Shown here: positions 33,970-42,605 of the stretch, in pieces
Layout: each line of letters begins with the position of its first letter
How positions within the stretch are numbered: position 1 is the stretch's first letter
Assembly (NCBI RefSeq): GCF_000720175.1
Contig: NZ_JOIX01000001.1
Location: 62,001 to 126,000, forward strand
From: Streptomyces sp. NRRL S-337
GTDB taxonomy: Bacteria; Actinomycetota; Actinomycetes; Streptomycetales; Streptomycetaceae
Length of the DNA: 64,000 nt
Direction: 5' to 3'
The notes under the pieces: model-generated
Databases searched by the model: none
What the model saw: only the letters and a program-made list of their open reading frames with translations
What the model was told of the DNA's origin: nothing
Translations under genes and position numbers: made by a program

Positions 33970-34746
33970 TCAACCGGCGGCGCGCAGCCCGGCGTTGCGC
34001 GGCGCCCCGAGATCACGCGACAGGCTGCGGGCCACCTCGCGGACCGCGATCGCGCACTCCTGGCGAACGGTTTCGGCCAACAATCGCTCGACCGGTCCCA
34101 CCAGCCCGAGCGCACCCACCACCTCGCCGCTGCGGTCGAACACCGGCGCCGCGATGCCCGCGTCGCCGAGCGTCAACTCACCCTCTTCCAGGGCGTATCC
34201 GGTCTCCCGGGCCCGGTCCAGCTGGGTCGCCAGCCAGCCCGGATCGTCGATGCTGGCGCCGGTGACCCGGGCCAGCTCGCCCGCGAGCAGCTCGCCGCGC
34301 CGCTCGGCCGGCAGGAACGCCGCGATCGCCTTCCCGATCGCGCAGGCGTTCCAGGGCAGGCTGGCCCCGGTCTCCAGTACCTGCACCGAGCCACCGGGCC
34401 GGAACGCATGGTGGATGACCAGAACCTGATTCCCCGTCAAAATGCCTACCCAGACGGCCGCGCCGGCCTGGTTGGCCAGCAGGTCCGCCCAGGTCACGGC
34501 GCGGGTGCGGAGCTCGTGCGAGTCCAGATAGGCATTGCCGAGGGTCACCAGGCCCGGGCCCAGCCGGTACTTCCCGGTCTCCCGGTCCTGGACGACCATG
34601 CCCTCCGACTCCAAGGTGCGCAGCAGGGCGTGGACGGTCGGCTTGGCCACCCCAATGCGGTCGGCCAGCTCGGTGACCCCCAGGCGCGGCGTCGCCGTGG
34701 CGAGCTCCCGGAGCACGTGGATCGCCCTGTGCACAGCCTGGACCAT
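33970..34746 (-). CDS. IclR-family transcriptional regulator
   Basis: The 258-residue protein has an N-terminal winged helix (LGVTELADRIGVAKPTVHALL) and a C-terminal IclR effector domain (WVGILTGNQVLVIHHAFRPGG, NACAIGKAIAAFLP, VVGALGLVGPVERL). It lies between dhaL and dhaM and probably represses both in response to a glycerol or dihydroxyacetone-related signal. ATG 34746 is 13 bases from a palindrome that also overlaps the dhaM promoter, which implies autoregulation. Confidence 0.9.
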   Translation of the reverse strand: MVQAVHRAIHVLRELATATPRLGVTELADRIGVAKPTVHALLRTLESEGMVVQDRETGKYRLGPGLVTLGNAYLDSHELRTRAVTWADLLANQAGAAVWVGILTGNQVLVIHHAFRPGGSVQVLETGASLPWNACAIGKAIAAFLPAERRGELLAGELARVTGASIDDPGWLATQLDRARETGYALEEGELTLGDAGIAAPVFDRSGEVVGALGLVGPVERLLAETVRQECAIAVREVARSLSRDLGAPRNAGLRAAG

Positions 34747-34759
34747 CGATCAACTCCCT

Positions 34760-34796
34760 GTTCGGTATTGCTGAACGGCGTTCCGCTCCGTAGAGT
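34760..34796 (+). promoter_or_regulatory. Operator and leaderless promoter of dhaM
   Basis: The palindrome GTTCGGTATTGCTGAAC (34760-34776) covers the -35 region. TAGAGT (34791-34796) is a TANNNT -10 placed 8 bases before ATG 34805, so dhaM would be leaderless. A repressor bound here would block both dhaM and iclR. Confidence 0.6.
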
Positions 34797-34804
34797 CCTC
34801 GTTC

Positions 34805-35200
34805 ATGACACAGCTGGTTGGCATCGTACTTGTGTCGCACCGTGCGGAGATCGCCTTCGGCGTACGGACCCTCATCGAGCAGATGGCCGGCCCCGAAGTC
34901 GTCGTCGCCCCGGCCGGCGGCACCGATGACGGGCGGACGGGCACGAGTTACCCCCGCATCCTGCGCGCGCTGCGCACCGCCGCCTCCGGCGAAGCGGGCG
35001 CGGTGGTCCTCCCCGACCTGGGCAGCTCGGTCCTCGCCACCCGCCTCGTCCTGACCGATCACCCCGGCATCCACGCCGTCCTGGCCGACGCCCCTTTCCT
35101 CGAAGGGGCGGTGGCGGCCGCCGTCACCGCGGCCGGCGGGGCCGCCCTGCCCACCGTCCTCAAAGCGGCCGAAGAGGCCCGCCACACCTCCAAGTTCTGA
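34805..35200 (+). CDS. dhaM: Dihydroxyacetone kinase phosphotransfer subunit DhaM (EIIA-Man-like)
   Basis: The 131-residue protein is a single PTS EIIA(Man)-like domain. VGIVLVSHRAEIAFGV carries the phosphorylated His at about residue 12, and AVVLPDLGSSVLATRLVL and LADAPFLEGAVAAAV are typical DhaM blocks. DhaM receives phosphate from HPr and rephosphorylates ADP bound to DhaL. No HPr or EI domain is fused. The expected partner DhaK is not in the window. Confidence 0.88.
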   Translation: MTQLVGIVLVSHRAEIAFGVRTLIEQMAGPEVVVAPAGGTDDGRTGTSYPRILRALRTAASGEAGAVVLPDLGSSVLATRLVLTDHPGIHAVLADAPFLEGAVAAAVTAAGGAALPTVLKAAEEARHTSKF

Positions 35201-35252
35201 CCGGATCCGGCTGTCGTGCCGCACTCCCGGTGCTACGTCTGACCGGATCCGG
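35197..35252. repeat. 14-bp direct repeat between convergent genes
   Basis: CTGACCGGATCCGG occurs at 35197-35210, where it includes the dhaM stop codon, and again at 35239-35252. CCGGATCCGG is itself palindromic. It may come from a local duplication; a function in termination is possible but not shown. Confidence 0.6.
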
Positions 35253-35263
35253 GCGTTCGCGGC

Positions 35264-37084
35264 TCACCCCCGGAAGCCGCGGACCAGGAGTTCGGTGTTG
35301 CGGTCCGCCGGCCGGCCCGCCATCTCCTCGTGCACCCCGCCCGCCATCCCGTCGGCCAGCCCCGGGGCGTTGTACGACAGCTCGCGGTACAGGGACGCGA
35401 GGCCGACCGCGGACAGATCACCGAGGTCGGTCCGGTGCGGCGCCGCGGACTCGATGAGCGTGGTGAACAGCGACACCGTGCCGTCGTGGTTGTCGACCAG
35501 TTCCAGCAGCCGGGCGTGCTGCGGATAGTCCACGTGTGAGGCGGTGTTGACCTCCCAGAAGGACCGGGACGGCGTCGGGTGGGGATGCGGGGTGATGCGG
35601 TTGACGTGGCTGTGCCCGTTGATCCACGCCACCACGTTCGGGAACCGGTTCAGCAGCGCGATGACCTCGGCGCCGTCGTGCCGCGGCGCGTCCGTACGGG
35701 CCGCGTCCGGGCGCCGGGTCATGCTCGGACTGTGGTGGTGGCTGAAAACCAGAACGTGGGCGTCCGCCGCGCCCGGATTGTGCACCGGACGGCCGTCCGC
35801 GTCGAAGTAACGGGAGCTGTGCGCCGCCAGCGTCCGCTCCAGCCAACCGAGTTGCTCGTTGTCCAGGGACCCTTCGAAGTGGCCGCTGCGATACGTCGTG
35901 TCGAGGCTGATGCCGAGCACGTTCTCCGCGACCGGGAACGTGTAGTACATGCGCTCGCCGTCGAGATGGTTCTCGGTGTAGCCGTGCCCGGCCGGCCCCG
36001 CCCCGGCGTGCGCCGGATCCAGATGCGCGCGCAGATACGCCTGCGGAGTCACCATCCGCCGCCGCTCATCGGCGACCACACTCCGGGCCCCGGCGGAATT
36101 GCGCTGCAGAATCTCCTTCAGCACCACGCTCTTGGGATCGTCACCGGTGTTGAGCACCCGGGCCAGTGCGGCCACATCGGCGTCCGGGACGGAGAAGATC
36201 TTGCGGGCCCCGGCGACGTAGTCGCACAGCCAGGGATCGGCCGGATTCAGGCACCCGCCCGGCAGGTCGTCGTGATTGCCCGGCGTCGAATACCAGGGAA
36301 TGCGCAGCCCGGGGCTGGTCACCGGACGGATCGCGGCGTCGAGGAATCCGGGGACCTCCGGAAGCCCCCGCCGCTTGTCCTGGTCGCGCAGGCCGGCGTC
36401 CGGATGCCAGTAGAGCGGAAGCCCGGAATTCTGGACGCCCTCGTACGACGCCGGGGCCCCGGTATTCGGCGTGATGCGGCCCCCGCTCATCAGCGTGAGG
36501 AACCACTCCAGCTCCACCATCTCGTGATTGTCGATGTTGTCGCCGGTGGACATCGCGAAGGCCGGCGCCCGCCCGGTGTGCGGCCCGCCGCGGATCGCAT
36601 TGACCTGTTCCACCAGCGAGACCGCACCGGCCACCGACAGCGCCTCCTGCACCCGCCAGGACCCCGGCGATCCGGCGCGCAGGAATTCGGTCCGCAGCGG
36701 GCTCTGGACATCGGCCACATGCAGATCGGTGAGCTGGACGAAACAGGCCAGCGGGGTCCGCCGGTCCTGCCGCCGGGGCCCGGCCGCGGCCAGCTCGTCC
36801 CGTACGACCAGGGGCCAGCCGGGCCCGGAGGCCAGACGCCGGTAGCCGCTTGTGCCGGTGAGCCGGGCGGTGGTCTCCAGGGTCGTGACGCCGTACGGCG
36901 CCGGGCGCCCGGAAGCGGGCCGGGCCGGCGACGGCACCGAGCCGGTCCGTGCGGGTCGGGGGTCCGCGGCGGCGCTGCTCCGGCGCTGGCCGGGCAGTGC
37001 CCAGGCGGCGCCGGCCCCGGCGACCGCGGCACCGGAGGAGAGAAGGAATCGACGACGGTCGGTGGGGGTGTGCAAACCGGCCAT
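35264..37084 (-). CDS. Tat-exported metallophosphoesterase (TIGR03767-like)
   Basis: The 606-residue protein starts with a Tat signal (TDRRRFLLSSGAAVAGAGAAW). The calcineurin-like metal site is spread over QLTDLHVADVQS (DxH), STGDNIDNHE (GDxxDN), TPGNHDDLPGG (GNHD), VFSHHHSPS and NGHSHVNRI (GHxH), all intact. It is longer than most phosphoesterases because of inserts after the GDN and GNHD motifs, as in the actinobacterial TIGR03767 group. It is probably an extracellular or wall-associated phosphatase or phosphodiesterase. GGAGGG precedes ATG 37084. CGGAAC-n5-GTTCCG at 37138-37154 is a possible operator. Confidence 0.85.
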   Translation of the reverse strand: MAGLHTPTDRRRFLLSSGAAVAGAGAAWALPGQRRSSAAADPRPARTGSVPSPARPASGRPAPYGVTTLETTARLTGTSGYRRLASGPGWPLVVRDELAAAGPRRQDRRTPLACFVQLTDLHVADVQSPLRTEFLRAGSPGSWRVQEALSVAGAVSLVEQVNAIRGGPHTGRAPAFAMSTGDNIDNHEMVELEWFLTLMSGGRITPNTGAPASYEGVQNSGLPLYWHPDAGLRDQDKRRGLPEVPGFLDAAIRPVTSPGLRIPWYSTPGNHDDLPGGCLNPADPWLCDYVAGARKIFSVPDADVAALARVLNTGDDPKSVVLKEILQRNSAGARSVVADERRRMVTPQAYLRAHLDPAHAGAGPAGHGYTENHLDGERMYYTFPVAENVLGISLDTTYRSGHFEGSLDNEQLGWLERTLAAHSSRYFDADGRPVHNPGAADAHVLVFSHHHSPSMTRRPDAARTDAPRHDGAEVIALLNRFPNVVAWINGHSHVNRITPHPHPTPSRSFWEVNTASHVDYPQHARLLELVDNHDGTVSLFTTLIESAAPHRTDLGDLSAVGLASLYRELSYNAPGLADGMAGGVHEEMAGRPADRNTELLVRGFRG

Positions 37085-37235
37085 GGGGCCCTCCGTAGAC
37101 GGCGGCCGGAATGGCGGGCCACCGCGGTGTCACCAAACGGAACATCTCGTTCCGAAGAGTGCGCGGGATGCGTGGCCGGAAGTTGAACGGGCCCGGAACG
37201 CGGAACACCCATCGCCCGTCGATTCGGGGACGCAA

Positions 37236-37271
37236 AAATACCCCGCGACGAATTTGACGTCCGGGGTATTT
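37236..37271. promoter_or_regulatory. AT-rich inverted repeat upstream of helD
   Basis: AAATACCCCG (37236-37245) and CGGGGTATTT (37262-37271) are perfect 10-bp arms around 16 bases, about 90 bases before the helD start and followed by TATATT (37279-37284). The position suggests an operator or attenuator. It does not match the rifamycin-associated element I recall for HelR-type genes. Confidence 0.45.
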
Positions 37272-37359
37272 CTCTGCGTATATTGAGGGCTTCTGTGTCT
37301 TGGTTGCGCAAGAACACTACCCAACGTTCCAAAGCAAACCGTACTTGAGCGGAGTCGAA

Positions 37360-39615
37360 TTGTCAAACGAGGAATTGCGGCAGGAGCAGGAATTCATCGA
37401 CCTGCTCTACGAGCGCCTCGCAGAAATGCGGGCGGAAGCCGCGACGGCGGTACGAAAGGCCCTGGCGCTCGCGGGGAACAACGCCCAGGCGCGGCTGGAG
37501 CGCGATGTCGCGGTGGCCGAGCAGTCCGGCGTGCTGGCCGCCGCCGACGCCGGGGAGTCCGGGCTCTGCTTCGGCCGGCTGGCCTTCCGTGACGGCCGCG
37601 ACCACCACATCGGCCGGATCGGCATCCGCCGCGACGACGTCGACCGCACCCCGCTCGTCCTCGACTGGCGCGCCGAGGTCGCCCGCCCCTTCTACCTCGC
37701 CACCGGCCACACCCCCATGGGCCTGCGACGCAGACGCCACATCACCACCGAGGGCCGCCGGGTCTCCGCCCTGCACGACGAGATCCTCGACCTCACCGAC
37801 ACCACCCGCACCGGACACGAAGGCGCCGACGCGGACGCCGTGCTGCTCGCCGCCCTCGACACCGCGCGCACCGGCCGGATGCACGAGATCGTGCAGACCA
37901 TTCAAGCCGACCAGGACCGCATCATCCGCGCCTCGCACCACGGCGTCCTCGTTGTCGAAGGCGGCCCCGGCACCGGCAAGACCGTCGTCGCCCTGCACCG
38001 CGCGGCCTATCTGCTCTACGCCCACCGGGAACAACTCGCCCGCCGCGCCGTGCTGATCGTCGGCCCCAACCCCGCCTTCCTCAGCTACATCGGCGAGGTG
38101 TTGCCCGCTCTCGGCGAGACCGGGGTGCTGCTGGCCACCCCCGCGGAACTCTTCCCGGGCGTCACCGCGACCGGGACCGACACGCCCCGGGCCGCCGAGG
38201 TCAAGGGCGGCGCGGCCATGGCCGAGGCGCTCGCGCGGTTCGTCCAGGACCGGCAGACCCTGCCCGACCCGGAGATCGTCATCGAGCACGACGACGGCGA
38301 ACTGCGGCTGGACGCACCGATGGCGAAGGAGGCCCGGCGCCGCGCCCGCGAGACCGGGCTGCCGCACAACCTCGCCCGCCCGCACTTCGCGTTCCGCATC
38401 ATCGACGCACTCACCGCCCAACTGACCGACCGGATCGGCGCCGACCCCTACGGCGGCCCGAACCTGCTCGGCGCCGACGACATCGCCCAGCTCGGCAAGG
38501 CCATCGCCACCAGTGGCGAAGTGCACCGCGCCATCGAGGAGTTGTGGCCCACCCTGACGCCCCGGCAGCTGGTCGCGGACTTCCTCGCCGAGCCCGTCCA
38601 CCTCCCCGAGGCGGACGCCGACGCGATCCGGCGGACCGGCGGGGAGTGGACGCCCGCCGACATCCCGCTGCTCGACGAGGCGGCCGAACTCCTCGGCGAG
38701 GACGACTCGGCGGCCCGCGCCGCCGCCGAGGCCGAGCGCCTGGAACAGATCGCCTACGCCCAGGGCGTGCTCGACCTCTCCTACGGCTCCCGCACCCAGG
38801 AGTTCGAGGAGCGCGACGACGAGGACTCGGAGGTGCTCGCCGCGCACGACCTGGTCGACGCGGAACGGCTCGCCGAGCGGCACGAGGAGGCCGACCACCG
38901 CAGCGCCGCCGAACGCGCCGCTGCCGACCGCACCTGGGCCTTCGGCCACATCATCGTCGACGAGGCCCAGGAACTCTCCGCGATGGCCTGGCGGTTGCTG
39001 ATGCGCCGCTGCCCGACCCGCTCGATGACCCTGGTCGGCGACCCGGCCCAGACCGCGGAACCGGGCGGCTGCGGCGCCTGGGAGACGATCCTCGCCCCGT
39101 ACGTCGGCGACCGCTGGCAGCACACCCGGCTCGGCGTCAACTACCGTACGCCGACCGAGATCATGGAGGTCGCGGCCGAGGTGCCGCGGTCCCTGGACCC
39201 GGAGTTCGCACCGCCCCGCTCGATCCGTTCCACCGGCGTACGGCCCTGGGCGCAGCGCACCGACGACCTGGCGGGCGCGGTGGCCGAGGCCGTCGCACGG
39301 GAGAGCCGGGCGGAGGGCCGGCTCGCGGTGATCGCCCCGCGCTCCCGCCACGCGGACCTGCTGCCGCTGCTCCCGTCCGCGGCCGCCGGACCGGCCCCCG
39401 ACCTGACCCGCCCGGTCGTGCTGATCGATCCGCGGCAGGCCAAGGGCCTGGAGTTCGACACCGTGCTGGTGGCGGAACCGCAGGAGCTGGGGGCCAGCGA
39501 TCTGTACGTCGCGCTCACCCGGGCGACCCAGCGGCTGGGCGTGCTCCACACCGGGCCGCTGCCGGCCGGGCTCGCGGCGGCGCCGCTGGCGGAGGCCGCC
39601 GCGGCCGACCGGTGA
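37360..39615 (+). CDS. HelD-like RNA polymerase recycling ATPase
   Basis: The 751-residue protein is a UvrD/Rep-like superfamily-1 ATPase of the HelD type, which releases stalled RNA polymerase from DNA or drug. It starts with a long antiparallel coiled coil (EELRQEQEFIDLLYERLAEMRAE in part), then GRIGIRRDD and PLVLDWRAEVARPFY typical of HelD. Walker A GGPGTGKT is near residues 202-209, VDEAQELS near 532, a QTAEPGGC loop follows, and LYVALTRATQRLGVLH comes near the C-terminus. TTG 37360 is chosen: GGAG lies 5 bases upstream and the product then starts like other HelD proteins. Some Streptomyces paralogs protect against rifamycins. Confidence 0.85.
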   Translation: MSNEELRQEQEFIDLLYERLAEMRAEAATAVRKALALAGNNAQARLERDVAVAEQSGVLAAADAGESGLCFGRLAFRDGRDHHIGRIGIRRDDVDRTPLVLDWRAEVARPFYLATGHTPMGLRRRRHITTEGRRVSALHDEILDLTDTTRTGHEGADADAVLLAALDTARTGRMHEIVQTIQADQDRIIRASHHGVLVVEGGPGTGKTVVALHRAAYLLYAHREQLARRAVLIVGPNPAFLSYIGEVLPALGETGVLLATPAELFPGVTATGTDTPRAAEVKGGAAMAEALARFVQDRQTLPDPEIVIEHDDGELRLDAPMAKEARRRARETGLPHNLARPHFAFRIIDALTAQLTDRIGADPYGGPNLLGADDIAQLGKAIATSGEVHRAIEELWPTLTPRQLVADFLAEPVHLPEADADAIRRTGGEWTPADIPLLDEAAELLGEDDSAARAAAEAERLEQIAYAQGVLDLSYGSRTQEFEERDDEDSEVLAAHDLVDAERLAERHEEADHRSAAERAAADRTWAFGHIIVDEAQELSAMAWRLLMRRCPTRSMTLVGDPAQTAEPGGCGAWETILAPYVGDRWQHTRLGVNYRTPTEIMEVAAEVPRSLDPEFAPPRSIRSTGVRPWAQRTDDLAGAVAEAVARESRAEGRLAVIAPRSRHADLLPLLPSAAAGPAPDLTRPVVLIDPRQAKGLEFDTVLVAEPQELGASDLYVALTRATQRLGVLHTGPLPAGLAAAPLAEAAAADR

Positions 39616-39835
39616 CGCCCGGCGCGGGCGGCGCGGGGCGGGGGAGCGGCGGCGGAATGCCCGCGCCGGTCCGCCGTCCCACGCCGTCCCCGCGCGCCGG
39701 TGATGCCCCGTCAGGCCCGCGGACCGGGGCATGAACGCACCCGCTCCCGGCTAGGCACTCTGCGCCCCTCGCGCACAACCCGGCGAGCGGGCCGTTCGAG
39801 ATCACGGTCCCGTTCCGCCAAGGGGGAGTTTCGGC

Positions 39836-40384
39836 ATGCCCGGACCGCACGGCACGCGTCCGCACCACCCCCGGCAGGGGAGGCGTCCGCGCCACGCACT
39901 GGCTCTCGTGCTCGCCGCCGCGGTCCTCGCCCTGCCGGCCGGCCCGGCCGCGCTCGCCGCCCCGGGCCCCGCCGCTGTCGAAGGCCCACCCACCGGCTCC
40001 CTGCGGCAGGCCGCCCACCAGGTCATCCTGCTGGTGAACGGGAAGCGGGCGGCACACGACTGTCCGGGGGTGCGGTGGAACGCGGCACTCCAGCGGGCGG
40101 CGCAGCGCCATGCGGACGACATGGCCGCCCGCCGGTTCTTCGGCCACACCGATCCGGACGGTGCCGATCCGGGAGCCCGGATCACCGCGGCCGGCTACTC
40201 CTGGTCCGCGTACGGCGAGAACATCGCGGTGGGACGGCCGACCCCGGCCGCCGTCATGAAGGACTGGATGAACAGCCCCGGCCACCGCCGCAACATCCTC
40301 CGGTGCGACCTGACGGACATCGGCGTCGGCCTCCGGGAGGGCACCGGCGGGCCGTGGTGGACGCAGGACTTCGCCGCCCGCTGA
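39836..40384 (+). CDS. Secreted CAP (SCP/PR-1) domain protein
   Basis: The 182-residue preprotein has a long basic N-region, a hydrophobic core (HALALVLAAAVLALPAGPAAL) and AxA cleavage sites around residue 42. The mature part is a bacterial CAP domain: ILLVNGKRAAHDCPGVRWN, AAQRHADDMAARRFFGHTDPDG, YGENIAVG and MKDWMNSPGHRRNILRCDLTDIGVG, with the two conserved His and Glu of the CAP cavity. Such proteins are extracellular with unclear activity. AGGGGGAG precedes ATG 39836. Its last 131 bases are overlapped by the convergent neighbour. Confidence 0.88.
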   Translation: MPGPHGTRPHHPRQGRRPRHALALVLAAAVLALPAGPAALAAPGPAAVEGPPTGSLRQAAHQVILLVNGKRAAHDCPGVRWNAALQRAAQRHADDMAARRFFGHTDPDGADPGARITAAGYSWSAYGENIAVGRPTPAAVMKDWMNSPGHRRNILRCDLTDIGVGLREGTGGPWWTQDFAAR

Positions 40385-41069
40385 GGTTGAGCGCGGTGCG
40401 GAGGTCGGCGGTCCGGTCCAGCCAGGCGGTGACCCGGACGTCCAGCAGCCGGGTGCCGCGGGTGAACGCCTTCGTCGCGAGGGCGGTGTTGAGCCGCTCG
40501 GCGGCGGACGCGGACAGGGTGATCGGAGCCTTGAGACGCAGCACCCGGGTTCTGGTGTTCAGCGCGGTCCTGAGGTCGGCGCGGGGGAAGCTGCCCAGCG
40601 TGGCCCTGGCGCCGTGGCCGGTGGCGGCGCTGAGCGTGCCCTGGCCGAGGTCGGCGGTGAAGCCGGTGAGCCGGAGGGCCTTGTGCGCCTTGGCACGCAC
40701 GAGGGCCACTCCTCCTCCGCCGAACCGCAGTTCGCCGCCTGCCTTGCCGCCGCTGTTGGTGACCGCACCACCCGAGAGGCGCAGGCTCAGCGTGCGGCTG
40801 CCGTCGCGTGCGAGGTGCGGGCGGGGCTTGCCCTTCGCGCCGAGGGCCTTGGGCACCACACCGCGGGCGGCGAGCCGGGTGAGCAGGGCGGACGGGACAC
40901 GGAAGCGGGCGGTGCCCCGTTCGACGGGTACCTCGGTGTTGCCGGCGTGCCGTGCGGCGGTGGTCCGGCTGCCGGGCGGGGGAACGGCGCCGGGTGGGGG
41001 ACCGGCGGCGACGAGTGCGGTGGTCGTGAGCGCGAGAGCGGCGGCGGTGGCGAGACGGCGAGCGTGCAT
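40254..41069 (-). CDS. Secreted protein of unknown function with an antisense C-terminal tail
   Basis: A 271-residue frame starts at ATG 41069 (GAGGA 6 bases upstream) with a clear signal peptide (RRLATAAALALTTTALVAAG). The core is rich in beta-forming repeats (LSLRLSGGAVTNSGGKAGG, LRLTGFTADLGQGTLSA, APITLSASAAERLNTALA) and resembles HtaA-like surface domains, though I am not certain. After NLSGRR the last 40 or so residues are Arg/Pro/Cys-rich and lie antisense to the CAP gene, which suggests the native stop has been lost by a small change near 40385. Confidence 0.65.
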   Translation of the reverse strand: MHARRLATAAALALTTTALVAAGPPPGAVPPPGSRTTAARHAGNTEVPVERGTARFRVPSALLTRLAARGVVPKALGAKGKPRPHLARDGSRTLSLRLSGGAVTNSGGKAGGELRFGGGGVALVRAKAHKALRLTGFTADLGQGTLSAATGHGARATLGSFPRADLRTALNTRTRVLRLKAPITLSASAAERLNTALATKAFTRGTRLLDVRVTAWLDRTADLRTALNLSGRRSPASTTARRCPPGGRRRCPSGRTGGCCGGGRGCSSSPS

Positions 41070-41164
41070 GCGGGTCCTCGCTATGTCATGTGATGTACCG
41101 ATCTGCCACCTTACGTTCCGATCGGTCGACCGCGGCTGAGCGGCGCAGTGCGGCTGACGACCGG

Positions 41165-42514
41165 TCAGTGCCGGCCGGCCGGAACGGCCGTACCCTCCTC
41201 GACCGCGGTGGCGGCGGACGCGGTGAACTCCGGGTCCGGCTCCAGGAACCGGATGGCGAGGGCGGTCAGGAGGTGCAGTCCGGCGAAGATCCAGACGATC
41301 CCCTCGATCCCGAACGGGCCCAGCGCGAGCGCCACGACGGCGGGCCCGGCGAAGGTGCTGAGCCCCGCGCCGAGGTTCAGCGCGGACATCGCCTGACCCT
41401 TGTGGCGCGGCGCCAGGGCCGGCACGAGCGCCGAGATCGGTACGTAGCCGGCCAGCGCGATGCCGTAGAGCGCGGCGGCCACCGCGGACGCGGCGAAGGA
41501 CGGGCCGGCCACCAACGGGACGTAGTACAGCGCGAGGCAGGTCAGCGCACAGGCCACGGCACCGAACCAGGTCATGGTGCGCTGCCAGCCGAGCCGGTCC
41601 CCGACGGCGCCGAAGAAGAGGTTGGCGAAGATGTTCGCGGTGAACATCACGCTGAGCAGCCGCAGCCACGCCGAGGTGGTGAATCCGGCCGTCTCCGTGA
41701 AGAAGAACGGCATGCAGACGAGGAACCCGAACTGGGAGCCGGTGCTGATGACGCGTACCGCGGCACCCACGGCGACCCGCGGGCGGCGCCGCATGATCGA
41801 GACGCTGCCCGCCAGCGTCGCCAGCGGCCGTTCACCGGCCGGGGCGAGCCGGGACCGTCCGGTGGGTTCGCGCACCAGCAGCAGGGCGAGCAGTCCGCCG
41901 AGCGTCACCAGCCCGAGCGCGAGCCAGAGCGTGCGGTACGAGCCGACCTGCGGGATCGTCGCGCTGGCGAGCAGTGAACCGAGCGTCGGCAGGCCGCCGG
42001 TGAAGGCGAACCAGTACCAGCCGACGGCCGTGCCCAGCCGGTGCGGCGGGGTCGCCGCGGTCACCCAGACCAGGAACCCGTAGGCGAACAGGGGATAGCC
42101 GAAGCCGCGCAGTCCGTAGACGAGCAGCAGCAGCGGATAGTTCATGGCCGGCAGCGCGACCGACAGCAGGAGCAGCTGGAAGACGAGCCAGATGGCGAAC
42201 CCGGCCGTCATCACCCGCCGCGGTCCCCAGAGGTCGGACAGCGCTCCGGAGAGCCAGGCGCCGACGGCGACGGTGATGCCGTAGACGGCGATGACGACCG
42301 CCGCGTCGGCCTTGGTCAGGCCGTGGTCGGCCAGGTACTTCGAGAAGAACCCGGTCTCCACGCCGTCGCCGGTCATGAAGAGCAGGACGCCGACGAAACC
42401 CCAGGTCAGCGCCGGGGGTATGCCCAGTCGTGCGAGGCGGGAGCGGTCGGCTGCCGGCCGGGGCGCACCGGCCGGGGTCCGGGCCGGGCTCGACGAGGGG
42501 GCAGGGCTGCTCAT
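41165..42514 (-). CDS. MFS polyol permease (RbtT/DalT/CsbX-like)
   Basis: The 449-residue protein has twelve membrane segments. The N-terminal part GDGVETGFFSKYLADHGLT and the loop LSGALSDLWGPRRVM fit the pentitol/polyol proton symporter branch of the MFS. The divergent neighbours are a sorbitol-type dehydrogenase and a DeoR regulator, which supports polyol uptake as its job. ATG 42514 follows GGAGGG. The C-terminus (TAVEEGTAVPAGRH) is cytoplasmic and polar. Confidence 0.83.
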   Translation of the reverse strand: MSSPAPSSSPARTPAGAPRPAADRSRLARLGIPPALTWGFVGVLLFMTGDGVETGFFSKYLADHGLTKADAAVVIAVYGITVAVGAWLSGALSDLWGPRRVMTAGFAIWLVFQLLLLSVALPAMNYPLLLLVYGLRGFGYPLFAYGFLVWVTAATPPHRLGTAVGWYWFAFTGGLPTLGSLLASATIPQVGSYRTLWLALGLVTLGGLLALLLVREPTGRSRLAPAGERPLATLAGSVSIMRRRPRVAVGAAVRVISTGSQFGFLVCMPFFFTETAGFTTSAWLRLLSVMFTANIFANLFFGAVGDRLGWQRTMTWFGAVACALTCLALYYVPLVAGPSFAASAVAAALYGIALAGYVPISALVPALAPRHKGQAMSALNLGAGLSTFAGPAVVALALGPFGIEGIVWIFAGLHLLTALAIRFLEPDPEFTASAATAVEEGTAVPAGRH

Positions 42515-42605
42515 GGGCCCTCCAGGGCGGAGAAGGAAGGGGGTGCGGGTTCCACCGCCGCGCCGGCGGAGTCGGAAAGTGCCGCCGAACGGTGGACCGG
42601 CCGCA

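Noticed and set aside
25628..35200. NRPS or lipopeptide cluster around the hydroxyphenylglycine genes
   Set aside because: All frames of the region were considered; no adenylation, carrier or condensation domain motif is present.
37138..37154. LexA box near the phosphoesterase gene
   Set aside because: GGAAC-n5-GTTCC has a 5-base gap instead of the 4 bases of the actinobacterial LexA site, so it is only listed as a possible operator.
37085..37359. Rifamycin-associated element before helD
   Set aside because: No 19-bp palindrome of that type found; the inverted repeat present has a 16-base gap and other sequence.
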